From an uncultured Blautia sp. (lineage in GTDB: Bacteria; Bacillota; Clostridia; Lachnospirales; Lachnospiraceae), in NCBI GenBank assembly GCA_945872375.1, contig CAMBYR010000009.1:1-19813 (forward strand): 19,813 nucleotides of DNA, in the 5' to 3' direction. Every line of letters starts with the position of its first letter. The stretch's first letter is position 1. Both the position numbers and the translations under genes were made by a program. Positions 1 to 8,066 of the stretch are shown in pieces. A model generated the notes under the pieces. That model saw only the letters and a list, made by a program, of their open reading frames with translations, ran no database searches and was not told where the DNA came from.

Positions 1-1207
1 CACTCTGGGGAAGGGAAATACATTAAGCGGAAAGGTCAGCGGCCGGGCGGGAGGCAGCATGCCCGGAGATGTTTCCTCCCTGCCGGATACCGGGGATGCA
101 TCGTCCGGTGCAGGGAATACCACAGGCAGTACAGGGAATGCTTCAGCAGCACAGACAGGAGGTTTTCGGTTTACAGAGGTAGAGGATCCTTCCACCGGAA
201 TGAAAGTTGCCAGATGCTATGTTCCTTCTGATTACACGGTATCCGGAGAAACCTGCTGGTGCGGAAAATGGCAGAGCATTGGTGCACCTGCGCAGGTGTA
301 TATTACGGCAGCGAGCCCGGATCAGAACACGGTGATGGGATATTATTCCATAGTATGCTATGAGGAAATTGTGGATTATTCACAGGAGGGGATTACCCTG
401 AAGTCACACCAGGATGGTGTCTTTGATGCAACGTCGCTGGTTCCCATGCTGAGATTTATGACAGCGGATTCCTATTGTGATTATCTGGCACAGATCATAC
501 TTCCCGGGCAGGAGCTGGTACTTCAGGGACAGGCAGAGATTACGGCGGAACAGCAGTCGATCATGGATACCATGGCAAACAACCTCTATCAGCAGTCGCT
601 TCAGCTATCCGGTGGAACAGGAGCTGCTGTGGAAGGCGCCTATTTTGGAATGGCAGAGCGTACTTATTCCGTAACACTGGATGGATATCCGTTTCTGCTG
701 ACTGTATCGACTGCCACAGAAGGAGTACAGATATCTTATACAATGGAAATGGCTTACCAGATGGGAACGTGTCATTCCACGTTTGTTGGCTGGGATTCGC
801 CCTATACATTTTTCATGCTGACACCGGAAAGTGAATATCAGGCGCACACACCGATGTATGAACAGTTTATTATGAACACTTCGCTCAGTGATCAGTTTAT
901 CAACGCCTTTAATACCGCAAAAAATCAGATTACCCAGCAGATGCTTCAGACAAGCAGTGCCAGCATGGATGCTGTCAGTGATTACTGCAGAAGCAGTATC
1001 AGTTCGGCGGCAGGAAGTGAAACCTCCTATTCTGATGAACGTTTTACCGACTACATTTATGACCAGAATGATTACACGCTGTCCAACGGAGATCATGTAA
1101 AAGTATCGACATCCTATGACTACGTTTATGCGGATGACAGCGGAAATGTATATGTTTCCAACAGTGCAGACCAGCCTGCAGGAACCACAAGACTATATCC
1201 CAACTGA
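1..1207 (+). CDS. Probable surface/exported protein of unknown function, 5' end missing
   Basis: The reading frame is open to the first base of the window, so the gene very probably starts upstream; the ATG at 59 has no ribosome binding site and is unlikely to be the true start. The visible part begins with about 50 residues of Gly/Ser/Thr/Ala-rich linker, typical of a spacer between a membrane anchor and an outside domain. A folded region with Cys, Tyr and aromatic residues follows and ends in a Tyr/Asp/Ser-rich tail. I do not recognise the family. A short stretch, YVPSDY, resembles the (L/T)xSD(Y/W) stretches in the two domains of the next gene, which may mean a shared fold. The next gene starts 25 bases after the stop on the same strand, so the two are probably co-transcribed. 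An extracellular location is inferred from composition, not from a visible signal peptide. Confidence 0.7.
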   Translation, partial: TLGKGNTLSGKVSGRAGGSMPGDVSSLPDTGDASSGAGNTTGSTGNASAAQTGGFRFTEVEDPSTGMKVARCYVPSDYTVSGETCWCGKWQSIGAPAQVYITAASPDQNTVMGYYSIVCYEEIVDYSQEGITLKSHQDGVFDATSLVPMLRFMTADSYCDYLAQIILPGQELVLQGQAEITAEQQSIMDTMANNLYQQSLQLSGGTGAAVEGAYFGMAERTYSVTLDGYPFLLTVSTATEGVQISYTMEMAYQMGTCHSTFVGWDSPYTFFMLTPESEYQAHTPMYEQFIMNTSLSDQFINAFNTAKNQITQQMLQTSSASMDAVSDYCRSSISSAAGSETSYSDERFTDYIYDQNDYTLSNGDHVKVSTSYDYVYADDSGNVYVSNSADQPAGTTRLYPN

Positions 1208-1232
1208 CAGGGAAGATAAGGAGAAAAACAGT

Positions 1233-2345
1233 ATGAAAAATAATGCAAAGAAAAAAGGAATGGCAGCAGTGATCTGTGCGGCAATGCTTGTCGGAATCGG
1301 AAGTTATCCCGTACATGCAGGAATCAAAATCGGAGATATCGGAACTGAAATTGATAAGATTACCGTGCCCGGAACAATGGATGTGGAAGGCGATGTGATC
1401 GCACTGGATGACCTGGGAATTTCTGTTACCGCATCGGACTATGTAGCTCTTGGGGAGTCGGATGGGTTTGTATATATTTATACGATGGAAAATGACTCCA
1501 TACCGTATGTGATCGTAGGAAAATACAGTGGGGAGCTGGAAGATCCTACCGGAGAATTTACAGACTATATGAGAGGGGTATATGCGGATCTTCAGGTGGC
1601 AGAAGAAGCAGGAACGATTACCCTGGGAAGCAGGAATTATTCCAGGATCGTTTATAACTATACGGTAAGCGGATATACGGCTGTGGATACACGTCTTTTC
1701 TGTGTGTGGAACGGAAATACCTATATGTTTGGTACAAAGGAGGTTCCGGAGCTGTCATATAACGTGAGTGACGGAATTCTGGAAAGTGTTGCGGGAAGCT
1801 TTGCACCACTGGCAGGAGGAACAGATGACTATCAGATACATGTGGACAGCACAGGCACAACAGGCACAACAGGTACTTCGACGGACACGCCGTCAGAGGG
1901 ATCCATTGTTTTTGATGAATCAGTGGCGTCCTATCAGGGTACCTGGGTATACTTTGAAGACGGATTCAGACTGTATCTTCCCTCGGACTGGAGCGAATAT
2001 GAAATACCGGCAGAACAGCAGCAGCAGGGAACTCTCTATGTGGCAGGTGAAGATCCGCTGACAGATACCTCTCCGATGATCGTGGTTGCATGGGGAGAGA
2101 ATTCAGAACAGGAAACAATTGAAGAAATAGCAGGTGACATTACTTCTGACGGGTATCAGGTGGACGATATTGTGACGATCAATGGTATTGAATGTGTGGC
2201 ATACCAGGATCTTTCTGAGAATGGAAGCGGTGTGGCATTCCTGTGTCCCGGAAGAAGCGAATATTTCATTGTTGTGCATGCGATCTCTTATTCTCAGAAT
2301 GTAGATCTGATCAATACCATTTTATGTTCTCTGAGTCTGGGCTGA
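1233..2345 (+). CDS. Secreted two-domain protein of unknown function
   Basis: 370 residues from the ATG at 1233, chosen because AAGGAG lies at 1218-1223, nine bases upstream; an in-frame ATG at 1116 would overlap the previous gene and has no such site. Residues 1-28 look like a signal peptide: a Lys-rich start, a hydrophobic core MAAVICAAMLVGIG, then an A-H-A type cleavage site. Two domains of about 130-170 residues are separated by a Thr/Gly/Ser linker near residues 205-225. Each domain opens with a short strand followed by an SDY or SDW stretch (TASDYVAL; LPSDWSEY) and ends in a helix with ILESV or ILCSL. This resembles the PsbP/Mog1-like fold found in many small secreted proteins, but that is pattern recognition, not a demonstrated homology. 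No catalytic residues are recognisable. It probably forms an operon with the upstream gene and works outside the membrane. Confidence 0.8.
   Translation: MKNNAKKKGMAAVICAAMLVGIGSYPVHAGIKIGDIGTEIDKITVPGTMDVEGDVIALDDLGISVTASDYVALGESDGFVYIYTMENDSIPYVIVGKYSGELEDPTGEFTDYMRGVYADLQVAEEAGTITLGSRNYSRIVYNYTVSGYTAVDTRLFCVWNGNTYMFGTKEVPELSYNVSDGILESVAGSFAPLAGGTDDYQIHVDSTGTTGTTGTSTDTPSEGSIVFDESVASYQGTWVYFEDGFRLYLPSDWSEYEIPAEQQQQGTLYVAGEDPLTDTSPMIVVAWGENSEQETIEEIAGDITSDGYQVDDIVTINGIECVAYQDLSENGSGVAFLCPGRSEYFIVVHAISYSQNVDLINTILCSLSLG
1851..1877 (+). repeat. Three 9-base tandem units in the linker of the secreted protein
   Basis: The unit ACAGGCACA occurs twice in tandem at 1851-1868, followed by the variant ACAGGTACT at 1869-1877. 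Each unit encodes Thr-Gly-Thr (Ser in the flanks), so copy-number change would lengthen or shorten the interdomain linker in frame. Confidence 0.8.
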
Positions 2346-2372
2346 CAGTTGTGAGTGTATCGGAAATTTGAC

Positions 2373-2401
2373 TTGTGGTCTCATGGCGATTGCGGTATAA
2401 T
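2373..2401 (+). promoter_or_regulatory. Candidate sigma-A promoter of the PAS-GGDEF-EAL gene
   Basis: A perfect TATAAT lies at 2396-2401, with TTGTGG at 2373-2378 at 17-base spacing. A better -35 hexamer, TTGACT at 2368-2373, is 22 bases away, which is too far. The start codon is about 58 bases below the -10. The gene therefore likely has its own promoter, independent of the two genes upstream. Confidence 0.55.
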
Positions 2402-2459
2402 AAAAGACAGACTAGGTTTTATTTTACGCAGATAATATCGGCTATGGGGTTCATGAAAG

Positions 2460-4616
2460 ATGAAAAATACATTTTTTGACTGGAAGACTTTTTCAGAGGA
2501 ATATGGAAATCCTCCGTTTCCGAAACAACTGATGGAGGAGATCTTCCTAATCGATTTAAATAAGGAAAAGGTGTGGCTGTCCAGAAAAGTAGCAGAGGTC
2601 ATATACGGAGGAGCTGCAGATAATCTGGACAAAACCTCGGCGTGGATCACGGAGGAGGAATTTGAAGGAGCTTTATCGGAAAACAGCCGTAATGGATTCC
2701 GACAGCAGAAAAACCGACTGATAGAAAAAAAGGTTTCACGGGTAAGCTGTCATACGGCCATACAGAGCGGTGAAAGAAATCTGAGCTCTGTGATCTATAT
2801 GTGTCCTCTGGAGATTCCGGGAATGCTTCTGGGCTTTTTCTCCGTTGATGATGAACCTGTTCGGGAATATGAGAAATACATGGAACAGATGATTCAGAAG
2901 CTGCAGCGGGCACAGGATGTAAATCAGCTGATTCTGGAAGGGGCATCCGATTATATTTACCAGCTGGATGTTGTAAATAATATCTGTACATTTTCTCCAA
3001 AGGCGATGGATGTGCTTCCTCTGGAAACGCCTACTTTTTCAGATGCCATGAATCGGATTCTTTCATTCATCGTTCCTGAGGACCGGCAGGTTTTTCTGAA
3101 TTCCTTTATTCCGTTTTTAACGGGAGAATCAGATCGTCATGTGGCGGAATACCGTGTACTGACGAAGCAGGGAGAGATCATGTGGATCTCCTGTCAGGGA
3201 AAAGGAAAGCACGACGAGCAGGGCAGACCTTTGATGATCGCAGGCTCCCTTCTCGATATTACGGAAAAAAAGAAACATGATGAAGAGCTTCAGAAAATGC
3301 TGTATGAGGATTCTCTCACAGGCCTGAAGACCAGAAACTGTTTTGAACGTGATATGAAGGAGCGGCTGAAGGATGAAAATGCATCCGGCAGCCTTCTGTA
3401 TATGGATATCAGGAAATTCAAACTGTTCAATGAAATGTACGGACATGAGTTCGGCAATCTTGTACTGAAGGAATTTGCCTACATGCTGAATCTGTTCTTT
3501 TCAGATGCTCTTGGAATCTATCGGTTCAGCGGAGATGAGTTTCTCGTTCATCTGAAGGAAACGGATCATAAACGTATTCTTGCAAGAATGGCACCATTCC
3601 AGGGAAATCTGCTGCAGCCCCGGGAGATTGCGGCACATACGGTATATTTGAGTACCTATGTGGCAGTGGTGCTTTATCCGGAGCACGGCATCAGCATGGA
3701 ACAGCTGATGAACAATGCCAACCAGTGTCTTTACCGGATTTCCAGAGAGGATAAAAAGGAAGTATGCTTTTATACGAAAGAGCACAGTGATGGAATTGCG
3801 CTGCAGTTTCTCCTGGAAAATGAGATGCGGAAGGACATCGAATACCAGTATCGGAATTTCCGGGTGGTATATCAGCCGATCGTACGTGTCAGAGACGGAG
3901 AAGCCTGCTGGATCGGAGCAGAAGCACTGCTTCGGTACACAAATCCGGAGATTCCGGAGGCAGACCAGATGACGGTCATTCATACGCTGGAGTTTTCAGG
4001 ACTGATCATTCCTATCGGCCGGTGGGTGATCGCCCAGGCGGCAAAGGAATGCGGCCGGTGGAAAAAGAACGGATGCGAGAATGCCATTGTACATATTAAT
4101 ATTGCGGCACAGCAGGTGGCAGATACAGGACTTGTGGAGTTCATTCAGAATGAGTGCAGGGAAAATGAGATCAATCCTTCGCAGCTTGTGGTGGAACTGA
4201 CGGAGACCTCTCTTCTGAGCAATTTTGAAGCTGCTTCAAGATTTTGTGAGCGTCTGAAGACTCTGGGAGTAGGTGTGGCTCTGGATGATTTTGGAACGGG
4301 ATATTCCGGTTTTAATTACCTCAGAAATCTTCCGCTGACGCAGATTAAGATCGATCGGGCGTACACCACGGAAATTCAGAATAATCATTACAATCAGATC
4401 ATTGTTTCTTTTATGAAGAATCTTACGGAAAATCTGAATCTTCAGCTTTGTGTGGAAGGCGTGGAAACAATGGAAGAGCTGAATGTGATACGGGAGAAGG
4501 GGATTGAACTGATCCAGGGATTTTATTTTGAACGTCCCATGGAAGCGGAGATGTTCCGAAAGGAATTTCCTGACAGGGCAAAATACAGAAAGATCTTTCC
4601 TGACGAAACAGAATAA
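2460..4616 (+). CDS. PAS-GGDEF-EAL cyclic-di-GMP turnover protein
   Basis: 718 residues with no transmembrane segment, so probably cytosolic. The N-terminal 140 residues are an unassigned sensor region. A PAS/PAC domain spans about 150-275 (ending SLLDITEKK), a GGDEF domain about 280-440, and an EAL domain about 455-705. The EAL phosphodiesterase set looks complete: EAL at 488-490 followed by LR, N547, E579, DDFGTG at 609-614, K630 and D632, E666/E669 and Q686. Hydrolysis of c-di-GMP to pGpG is therefore predicted. The GGDEF signature reads SGDEF (357-361), with metal-side D316 and N324; serine in the first position is tolerated in some cyclases. I see no RxxD inhibitory site at the usual distance upstream. 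Net activity could be phosphodiesterase with a GTP-sensing or weakly active GGDEF. The ribosome binding site is weak (GGGG at 2446-2449), and a short out-of-frame ATG at 2453 overlaps the start. Confidence 0.93.
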   Translation: MKNTFFDWKTFSEEYGNPPFPKQLMEEIFLIDLNKEKVWLSRKVAEVIYGGAADNLDKTSAWITEEEFEGALSENSRNGFRQQKNRLIEKKVSRVSCHTAIQSGERNLSSVIYMCPLEIPGMLLGFFSVDDEPVREYEKYMEQMIQKLQRAQDVNQLILEGASDYIYQLDVVNNICTFSPKAMDVLPLETPTFSDAMNRILSFIVPEDRQVFLNSFIPFLTGESDRHVAEYRVLTKQGEIMWISCQGKGKHDEQGRPLMIAGSLLDITEKKKHDEELQKMLYEDSLTGLKTRNCFERDMKERLKDENASGSLLYMDIRKFKLFNEMYGHEFGNLVLKEFAYMLNLFFSDALGIYRFSGDEFLVHLKETDHKRILARMAPFQGNLLQPREIAAHTVYLSTYVAVVLYPEHGISMEQLMNNANQCLYRISREDKKEVCFYTKEHSDGIALQFLLENEMRKDIEYQYRNFRVVYQPIVRVRDGEACWIGAEALLRYTNPEIPEADQMTVIHTLEFSGLIIPIGRWVIAQAAKECGRWKKNGCENAIVHINIAAQQVADTGLVEFIQNECRENEINPSQLVVELTETSLLSNFEAASRFCERLKTLGVGVALDDFGTGYSGFNYLRNLPLTQIKIDRAYTTEIQNNHYNQIIVSFMKNLTENLNLQLCVEGVETMEELNVIREKGIELIQGFYFERPMEAEMFRKEFPDRAKYRKIFPDETE

Positions 4617-4630
4617 AACGGAATAGAAAA

Positions 4631-4670
4631 AAGTACCCTCCGGGCAATGACTGCTTCGGAGGGTGTTTTA
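4631..4670. terminator. Bidirectional Rho-independent terminator
   Basis: ACCCTCCG (4635-4642) pairs with CGGAGGGT (4657-4664), with extra inner pairs GCA/TGC. On the plus strand the stem is followed by GTTTTA. On the minus strand it is followed by a run of six T (the A-run just left of the stem). It sits between the convergent stops at 4616 and 4698 and can serve both genes, more strongly the minus-strand one. Confidence 0.8.
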
Positions 4671-4697
4671 TGCTCTGAATATTTTTTTACATATAAT

Positions 4698-6341
4698 CTA
4701 CAATTTCAGAATACGGAGCTGATCCTTGAAAAGACGAATGCGCATAGACCAGTCCATAGCGGGGAGCGGCCATGCTATGTAGTTTTTCTCTTTGTCCTTT
4801 TCCGGAATTTCAGGCACCGGATAGATCTGATCCTTGTGTTCGGAAGGACAGTCGATCCATTTGCCTCTGAGGCAGGAAAAAGCACGGCTGGCTACCATGG
4901 AAACGGCGCTGAACCCAAAGTGGAAAAACGATTTGTTTTGCAGAGAGAGCAGCGGGAACGGAATTTTCATGGCAGAGGTAACGGCCAGCATACAGGTGGA
5001 GGGAGAACAGCAGCCGGGAGTCCGATACTGAGCGATGTCTTTCAGAGCATCGGCGCAGTTTCCAAGGGTCAGAACCGGCATATTCAGCTTCGTGATCTGT
5101 TCCCTGGTATAGGGCTTTCCGTCCCGGTCAAACCAGTAGCGTGTTCCGTCAATCAAAACTCCGCCGCCGATCACAACAGCCAGAGGAAGCTCCTGATTCT
5201 GTTTTGGTGCATAGATCACATAGTCGAATCCGGAACGGAGGGCATTCAGACAGCCGCCGTCACATGCCATTTCCAGCTGACGGGCAACCTCCGGTGTCAC
5301 TTCCTCCAGGGAATGAATTTTTGGTGCATGAGGCAGGCAGTGTCCTGCCAGTGCAAGTACATTCGGAAAGCTATTATGAAATTCCTCGTCCATCATGGAT
5401 GGATTGGCTCTTCGGAAGGAAAAGCGGGGGATCTCGCCGTCAATTTCCACATCAGGTGATCCGAAACCTCGCTTTTGAGCCTCAGTGATCAGAGGTATGG
5501 TCTGGGGATCAATGCCCATGATCCTGGTGCCGACCTTATCGGTTTCCACCGGATCCGTGCCGGAAATCAGTACATGAGAATCCACCGGATCTACCGGTGC
5601 AGGCGTATTTCCCTCTCCGCCGATGACGCCGTCAATAATGATCAGATCCGGCTGGAAAAGATAAAGAAGATCGGCCAGCTTTTTGTTGATGTAATAGTTG
5701 TGGTTCCGCTCTCTGAGCGCATAGGGAATGGTGCCCATGGCATTTTTAAAGCCGAGAGTCACACCGGTATAGATATTGGTCTTGAGCTTGGGAACCGACA
5801 CATAACAGGCTGTTCCGTCAATAATGTCTTTGTAAAGCTCCGGTATGTATACTTCTTTCATGACCTCTGCCTTAGGAAGAATGTAGCGGACAACCGGACA
5901 TGTCTCCAGGGCCACCAGACCGGTTTTATGGTATCGGGCAATCCGGTCATAGCCTGCCACACGGAAGCTGGTGCGGGTGGGCATGGGCTTTCCGGAAGAC
6001 TCTGTAATGACTATATTTTTCTGGTACTGCTTCAGATAGGCGATGACAGCGTCAAAAACACGGGGATCTGTGGATTCCGGATAATCTGAATCCTTCATTC
6101 CGCTTTCATGATAAACGGAAACGAGATTTGGTTTGACATACAGCCGCTGACAGGCGGAAAATTTTTTTGTAAACCCGGTTTTCTGATCCAGTGAATTAAG
6201 ATTTTTCCAGACTGCATCATAAATTGCCCGGACATCTTTACGCTGAAAATATGCCTCAGTGCCATAATTTTTCGGCAGAGCCACATAATCATTACGAAAG
6301 TCCATGTCGGGAAGGGTGGTAACGGTTACATGAGGCTTCAT
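4698..6341 (-). CDS. DUF362-family protein with cysteine-rich C-terminal region
   Basis: 547 residues from the ATG at 6341, preceded by AAAGGAG six bases upstream; an in-frame start 39 bases further up has no ribosome binding site. Residues about 60-300 match the DUF362 pattern: KPNLVS near 70, ITESSGKPM, VPKLKTN near 183, GFKNAMGT near 197, and an IIDGVIGGEGN motif near 235. DUF362 proteins are often linked to iron-sulfur or redox proteins, but their reaction is not established. The C-terminal part, about 350-500, adds C360/C364 (CDGGC), C429 (GNCAD), C444/C445/C450 (GCCSPSTC), C490 and C498, which could ligate a metal or cluster. No classic 2x[4Fe-4S] ferredoxin CxxCxxC pattern is present. 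It lies 134 bases downstream of the MATE gene on the same strand and has its own candidate promoter. Confidence 0.85.
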   Translation of the reverse strand: MKPHVTVTTLPDMDFRNDYVALPKNYGTEAYFQRKDVRAIYDAVWKNLNSLDQKTGFTKKFSACQRLYVKPNLVSVYHESGMKDSDYPESTDPRVFDAVIAYLKQYQKNIVITESSGKPMPTRTSFRVAGYDRIARYHKTGLVALETCPVVRYILPKAEVMKEVYIPELYKDIIDGTACYVSVPKLKTNIYTGVTLGFKNAMGTIPYALRERNHNYYINKKLADLLYLFQPDLIIIDGVIGGEGNTPAPVDPVDSHVLISGTDPVETDKVGTRIMGIDPQTIPLITEAQKRGFGSPDVEIDGEIPRFSFRRANPSMMDEEFHNSFPNVLALAGHCLPHAPKIHSLEEVTPEVARQLEMACDGGCLNALRSGFDYVIYAPKQNQELPLAVVIGGGVLIDGTRYWFDRDGKPYTREQITKLNMPVLTLGNCADALKDIAQYRTPGCCSPSTCMLAVTSAMKIPFPLLSLQNKSFFHFGFSAVSMVASRAFSCLRGKWIDCPSEHKDQIYPVPEIPEKDKEKNYIAWPLPAMDWSMRIRLFKDQLRILKL

Positions 6342-6400
6342 AGGGAACTCCTTTGTATAAAAGTGCAGGATCTGCAGCAAAATTGACGGATTCTGTTTTT

Positions 6401-6429
6401 ATTTTAATGTCGACACAGGAAAAATGCAA
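6401..6429 (-). promoter_or_regulatory. Candidate promoter of the DUF362 gene
   Basis: Read on the minus strand, TTGCAT (6429-6424) and TAAAAT (6406-6401) are separated by exactly 17 bases, in the gap between the MATE stop and the DUF362 start. The start codon is about 60 bases downstream. The DUF362 gene can probably be expressed independently of the exporter. Confidence 0.55.
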
Positions 6430-6475
6430 GGATTCTTTTGTGTTTTGTGTATACAATAACGCTGTGCAGTATTCC

Positions 6476-7840
6476 TTATGCACCTTTTTTCAGTATTATA
6501 TTGAATCTTCCGAAGAAAGTGGCTGTTGTCACGGATGCTGCAAGAAAATCACTGACCGGTTCCGCAAGGAAAACAGCAAATACCTTGTCCTCCAGAAACA
6601 GGGGGAGAAGGAAAATCAGAGGAATCAGAAGGATCAGTTTTCGAAGGCAGGCAAGAAGCAGGCTGACTTTTGCCTGTCCAAGAGCCATAAAGCCCTGCTG
6701 GCAGCTTGTCTGAAACCCTGACGAAAAAGCACAGGCAAGGAAAATCCGGATGGCCCAGGTGGTGTAATTCACCAGCTCCTGATCAGAAGTAAAAATACCG
6801 GCGAACATTTTCGGAAACAGTATCACAAGAAGCCAGAAGAATGCGGAATAGGCTATGCAGGTCACAAACTGACAGTGGAAGGCCTGCTTTACCCTCCGGT
6901 CCTTGCCGGCACCAAAATTGAAACTGATAATGGGCTGCCCGCCCTGGCAGATCCCCTGAAGAGGCATGGAGACAAGCTGATTCAGGCTGGTAAGTACAGT
7001 CATGGCTCCTACAGCCAGATCACCGCCATAACGGGAGAGGCTGGACGTAAAGCTGATCGACAGAAGGCTTTCGGTAGAAATCATGACGAAGGACGAGATG
7101 CCCAGGGACAGGCAGGGGAGGATGGTTTCTTTTTCCAGCTTCATGTGAGAGGCGCGAAGGCGCAGAATGGTTTTCTTTCCGGTAAGGAAGCGAAGAATCC
7201 AGAGTGCGCTGACAGCCTGGCTGAAGACTGTGGCGATGGCGGCGCCGCGGACACCAAGGCCAAATCCAAAGATCAGGATGGGATCCAGGATAATATTCAG
7301 AACGGCACCAATGATCGTGGTAAGCATACTGACTTTTGCAAAACCCTGAGTAGAAATAAAAGGATTCAGTCCCATAACGATCAGGATAAACAGGCTGCCG
7401 AGAATATAGATCCTTCCATAGGAAACCGCATAGGGAAGCGTCATGTCTGATGCCCCGAAAAGCCGAAGAAGGACAGGTGCTGCCGCAAAAAACACAATTG
7501 TCAGGATTACGGCTTCTATCAGAAGAACCGTGAAACAGTTGGCAAGTATGGATTCGGCTTTTCTTTTATCGTTCTGTCCCATGGCAATTGCCGCATAGGG
7601 AGCACCGCCGGAACCGGGGAGCATGGCGAATGCCGTGATCAGCATGAGAATCGGGGCGAACAGGCCTACTCCCGTCAGAGCAGAGGCTCCGATTTCCGGT
7701 ATGTGGCCGATGTAAATTCTGTCAACAATGTTGTAAAGTAAGTTTATGATCTGGGCAATAACGGCAGGAACCGCAAGCTGAAACATCAGTTTTCGTACGC
7801 TGCCGCTTCCCATATCCTGTTTGGGGGCTTCATGAGCCAT
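6476..7840 (-). CDS. MATE-family multidrug/Na+ (or H+) antiporter
   Basis: 454 residues from the ATG at 7840, which is preceded by AGAGGTG at good spacing; a GTG three codons upstream overlaps that site and is less likely. The protein is hydrophobic throughout, with about 12 membrane segments in two MatE halves. Family features include the N-terminal LAVPAVIAQIINLLYNIVDRIYIG stretch (here residues about 23-46), the LPGSGGAPYAAIAMGQND loop, and in the second half GICQGGQPIISFNFGAGKD. MATE proteins export cationic drugs, metabolites or toxins using ion gradients; the substrate cannot be read from sequence. The gene is divergent from proA across a shared 226-base promoter region and is followed by the DUF362 gene. 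No clear terminator separates the two. Confidence 0.93.
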   Translation of the reverse strand: MAHEAPKQDMGSGSVRKLMFQLAVPAVIAQIINLLYNIVDRIYIGHIPEIGASALTGVGLFAPILMLITAFAMLPGSGGAPYAAIAMGQNDKRKAESILANCFTVLLIEAVILTIVFFAAAPVLLRLFGASDMTLPYAVSYGRIYILGSLFILIVMGLNPFISTQGFAKVSMLTTIIGAVLNIILDPILIFGFGLGVRGAAIATVFSQAVSALWILRFLTGKKTILRLRASHMKLEKETILPCLSLGISSFVMISTESLLSISFTSSLSRYGGDLAVGAMTVLTSLNQLVSMPLQGICQGGQPIISFNFGAGKDRRVKQAFHCQFVTCIAYSAFFWLLVILFPKMFAGIFTSDQELVNYTTWAIRIFLACAFSSGFQTSCQQGFMALGQAKVSLLLACLRKLILLIPLIFLLPLFLEDKVFAVFLAEPVSDFLAASVTTATFFGRFNIILKKGA

Positions 7841-7921
7841 TGAGATCACCTCTTGTAAATTGTTGTCCGGGTTTCCGGGGAGCCGAAATTATGCGGCTGC
7901 AGGGGAAACAGATTCCTCTAT

Positions 7922-7950
7922 AGAATAAAACAAACAGGAGAAATTTTCAA
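7922..7950 (-). promoter_or_regulatory. Candidate promoter of the MATE gene
   Basis: On the minus strand, TTGAAA (7950-7945) and TATTCT (7927-7922) are 17 bases apart. The predicted leader of about 75 bases contains a small hairpin, AGCCG (7882-7886) with CGGCT (7895-7899). Confidence 0.55.
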
Positions 7951-7971
7951 TCCGGAAATTGAGAAGGAAAG

Positions 7972-7990
7972 ATTCCTGCTTTCGAGGAAT
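7972..7990. promoter_or_regulatory. Small palindrome in the divergent MATE/proA promoter region
   Basis: ATTCCT (7972-7977) and AGGAAT (7985-7990) form an inverted repeat with a 7-base gap, just upstream of the -35 elements of both divergent promoters. The string AGATTCCT is repeated at 7911-7918. It may be an operator, but no regulator can be named. Confidence 0.3.
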
Positions 7991-7994
7991 TATT

Positions 7995-8023
7995 TTGCCA
8001 TCGTGGAGCAGTCATGCTATAAT
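7995..8023 (+). promoter_or_regulatory. Promoter of proA
   Basis: TTGCCA (7995-8000), a 17-base spacer, then a perfect TATAAT (8018-8023) preceded by TGC, which makes an extended -10. The start codon is about 44 bases below the -10. Confidence 0.75.
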
Positions 8024-8066
8024 GGAGGGACAATGAGTGAGGATCAAAAGCAAGGAGCGATGAAAT

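Noticed and set aside
4647..6089. Long plus-strand frames opposite the DUF362 gene (for example 4647-5459 and 5475-6089).
   Set aside because: They lack family features and ribosome sites, and lie fully antisense to a clear coding gene with normal composition.
6464..6490. GTGCA/TGCAC hairpin followed by T6 near the MATE stop.
   Set aside because: The T-run follows on the plus strand, where no gene ends. For the minus-strand MATE gene it would be in the wrong orientation.
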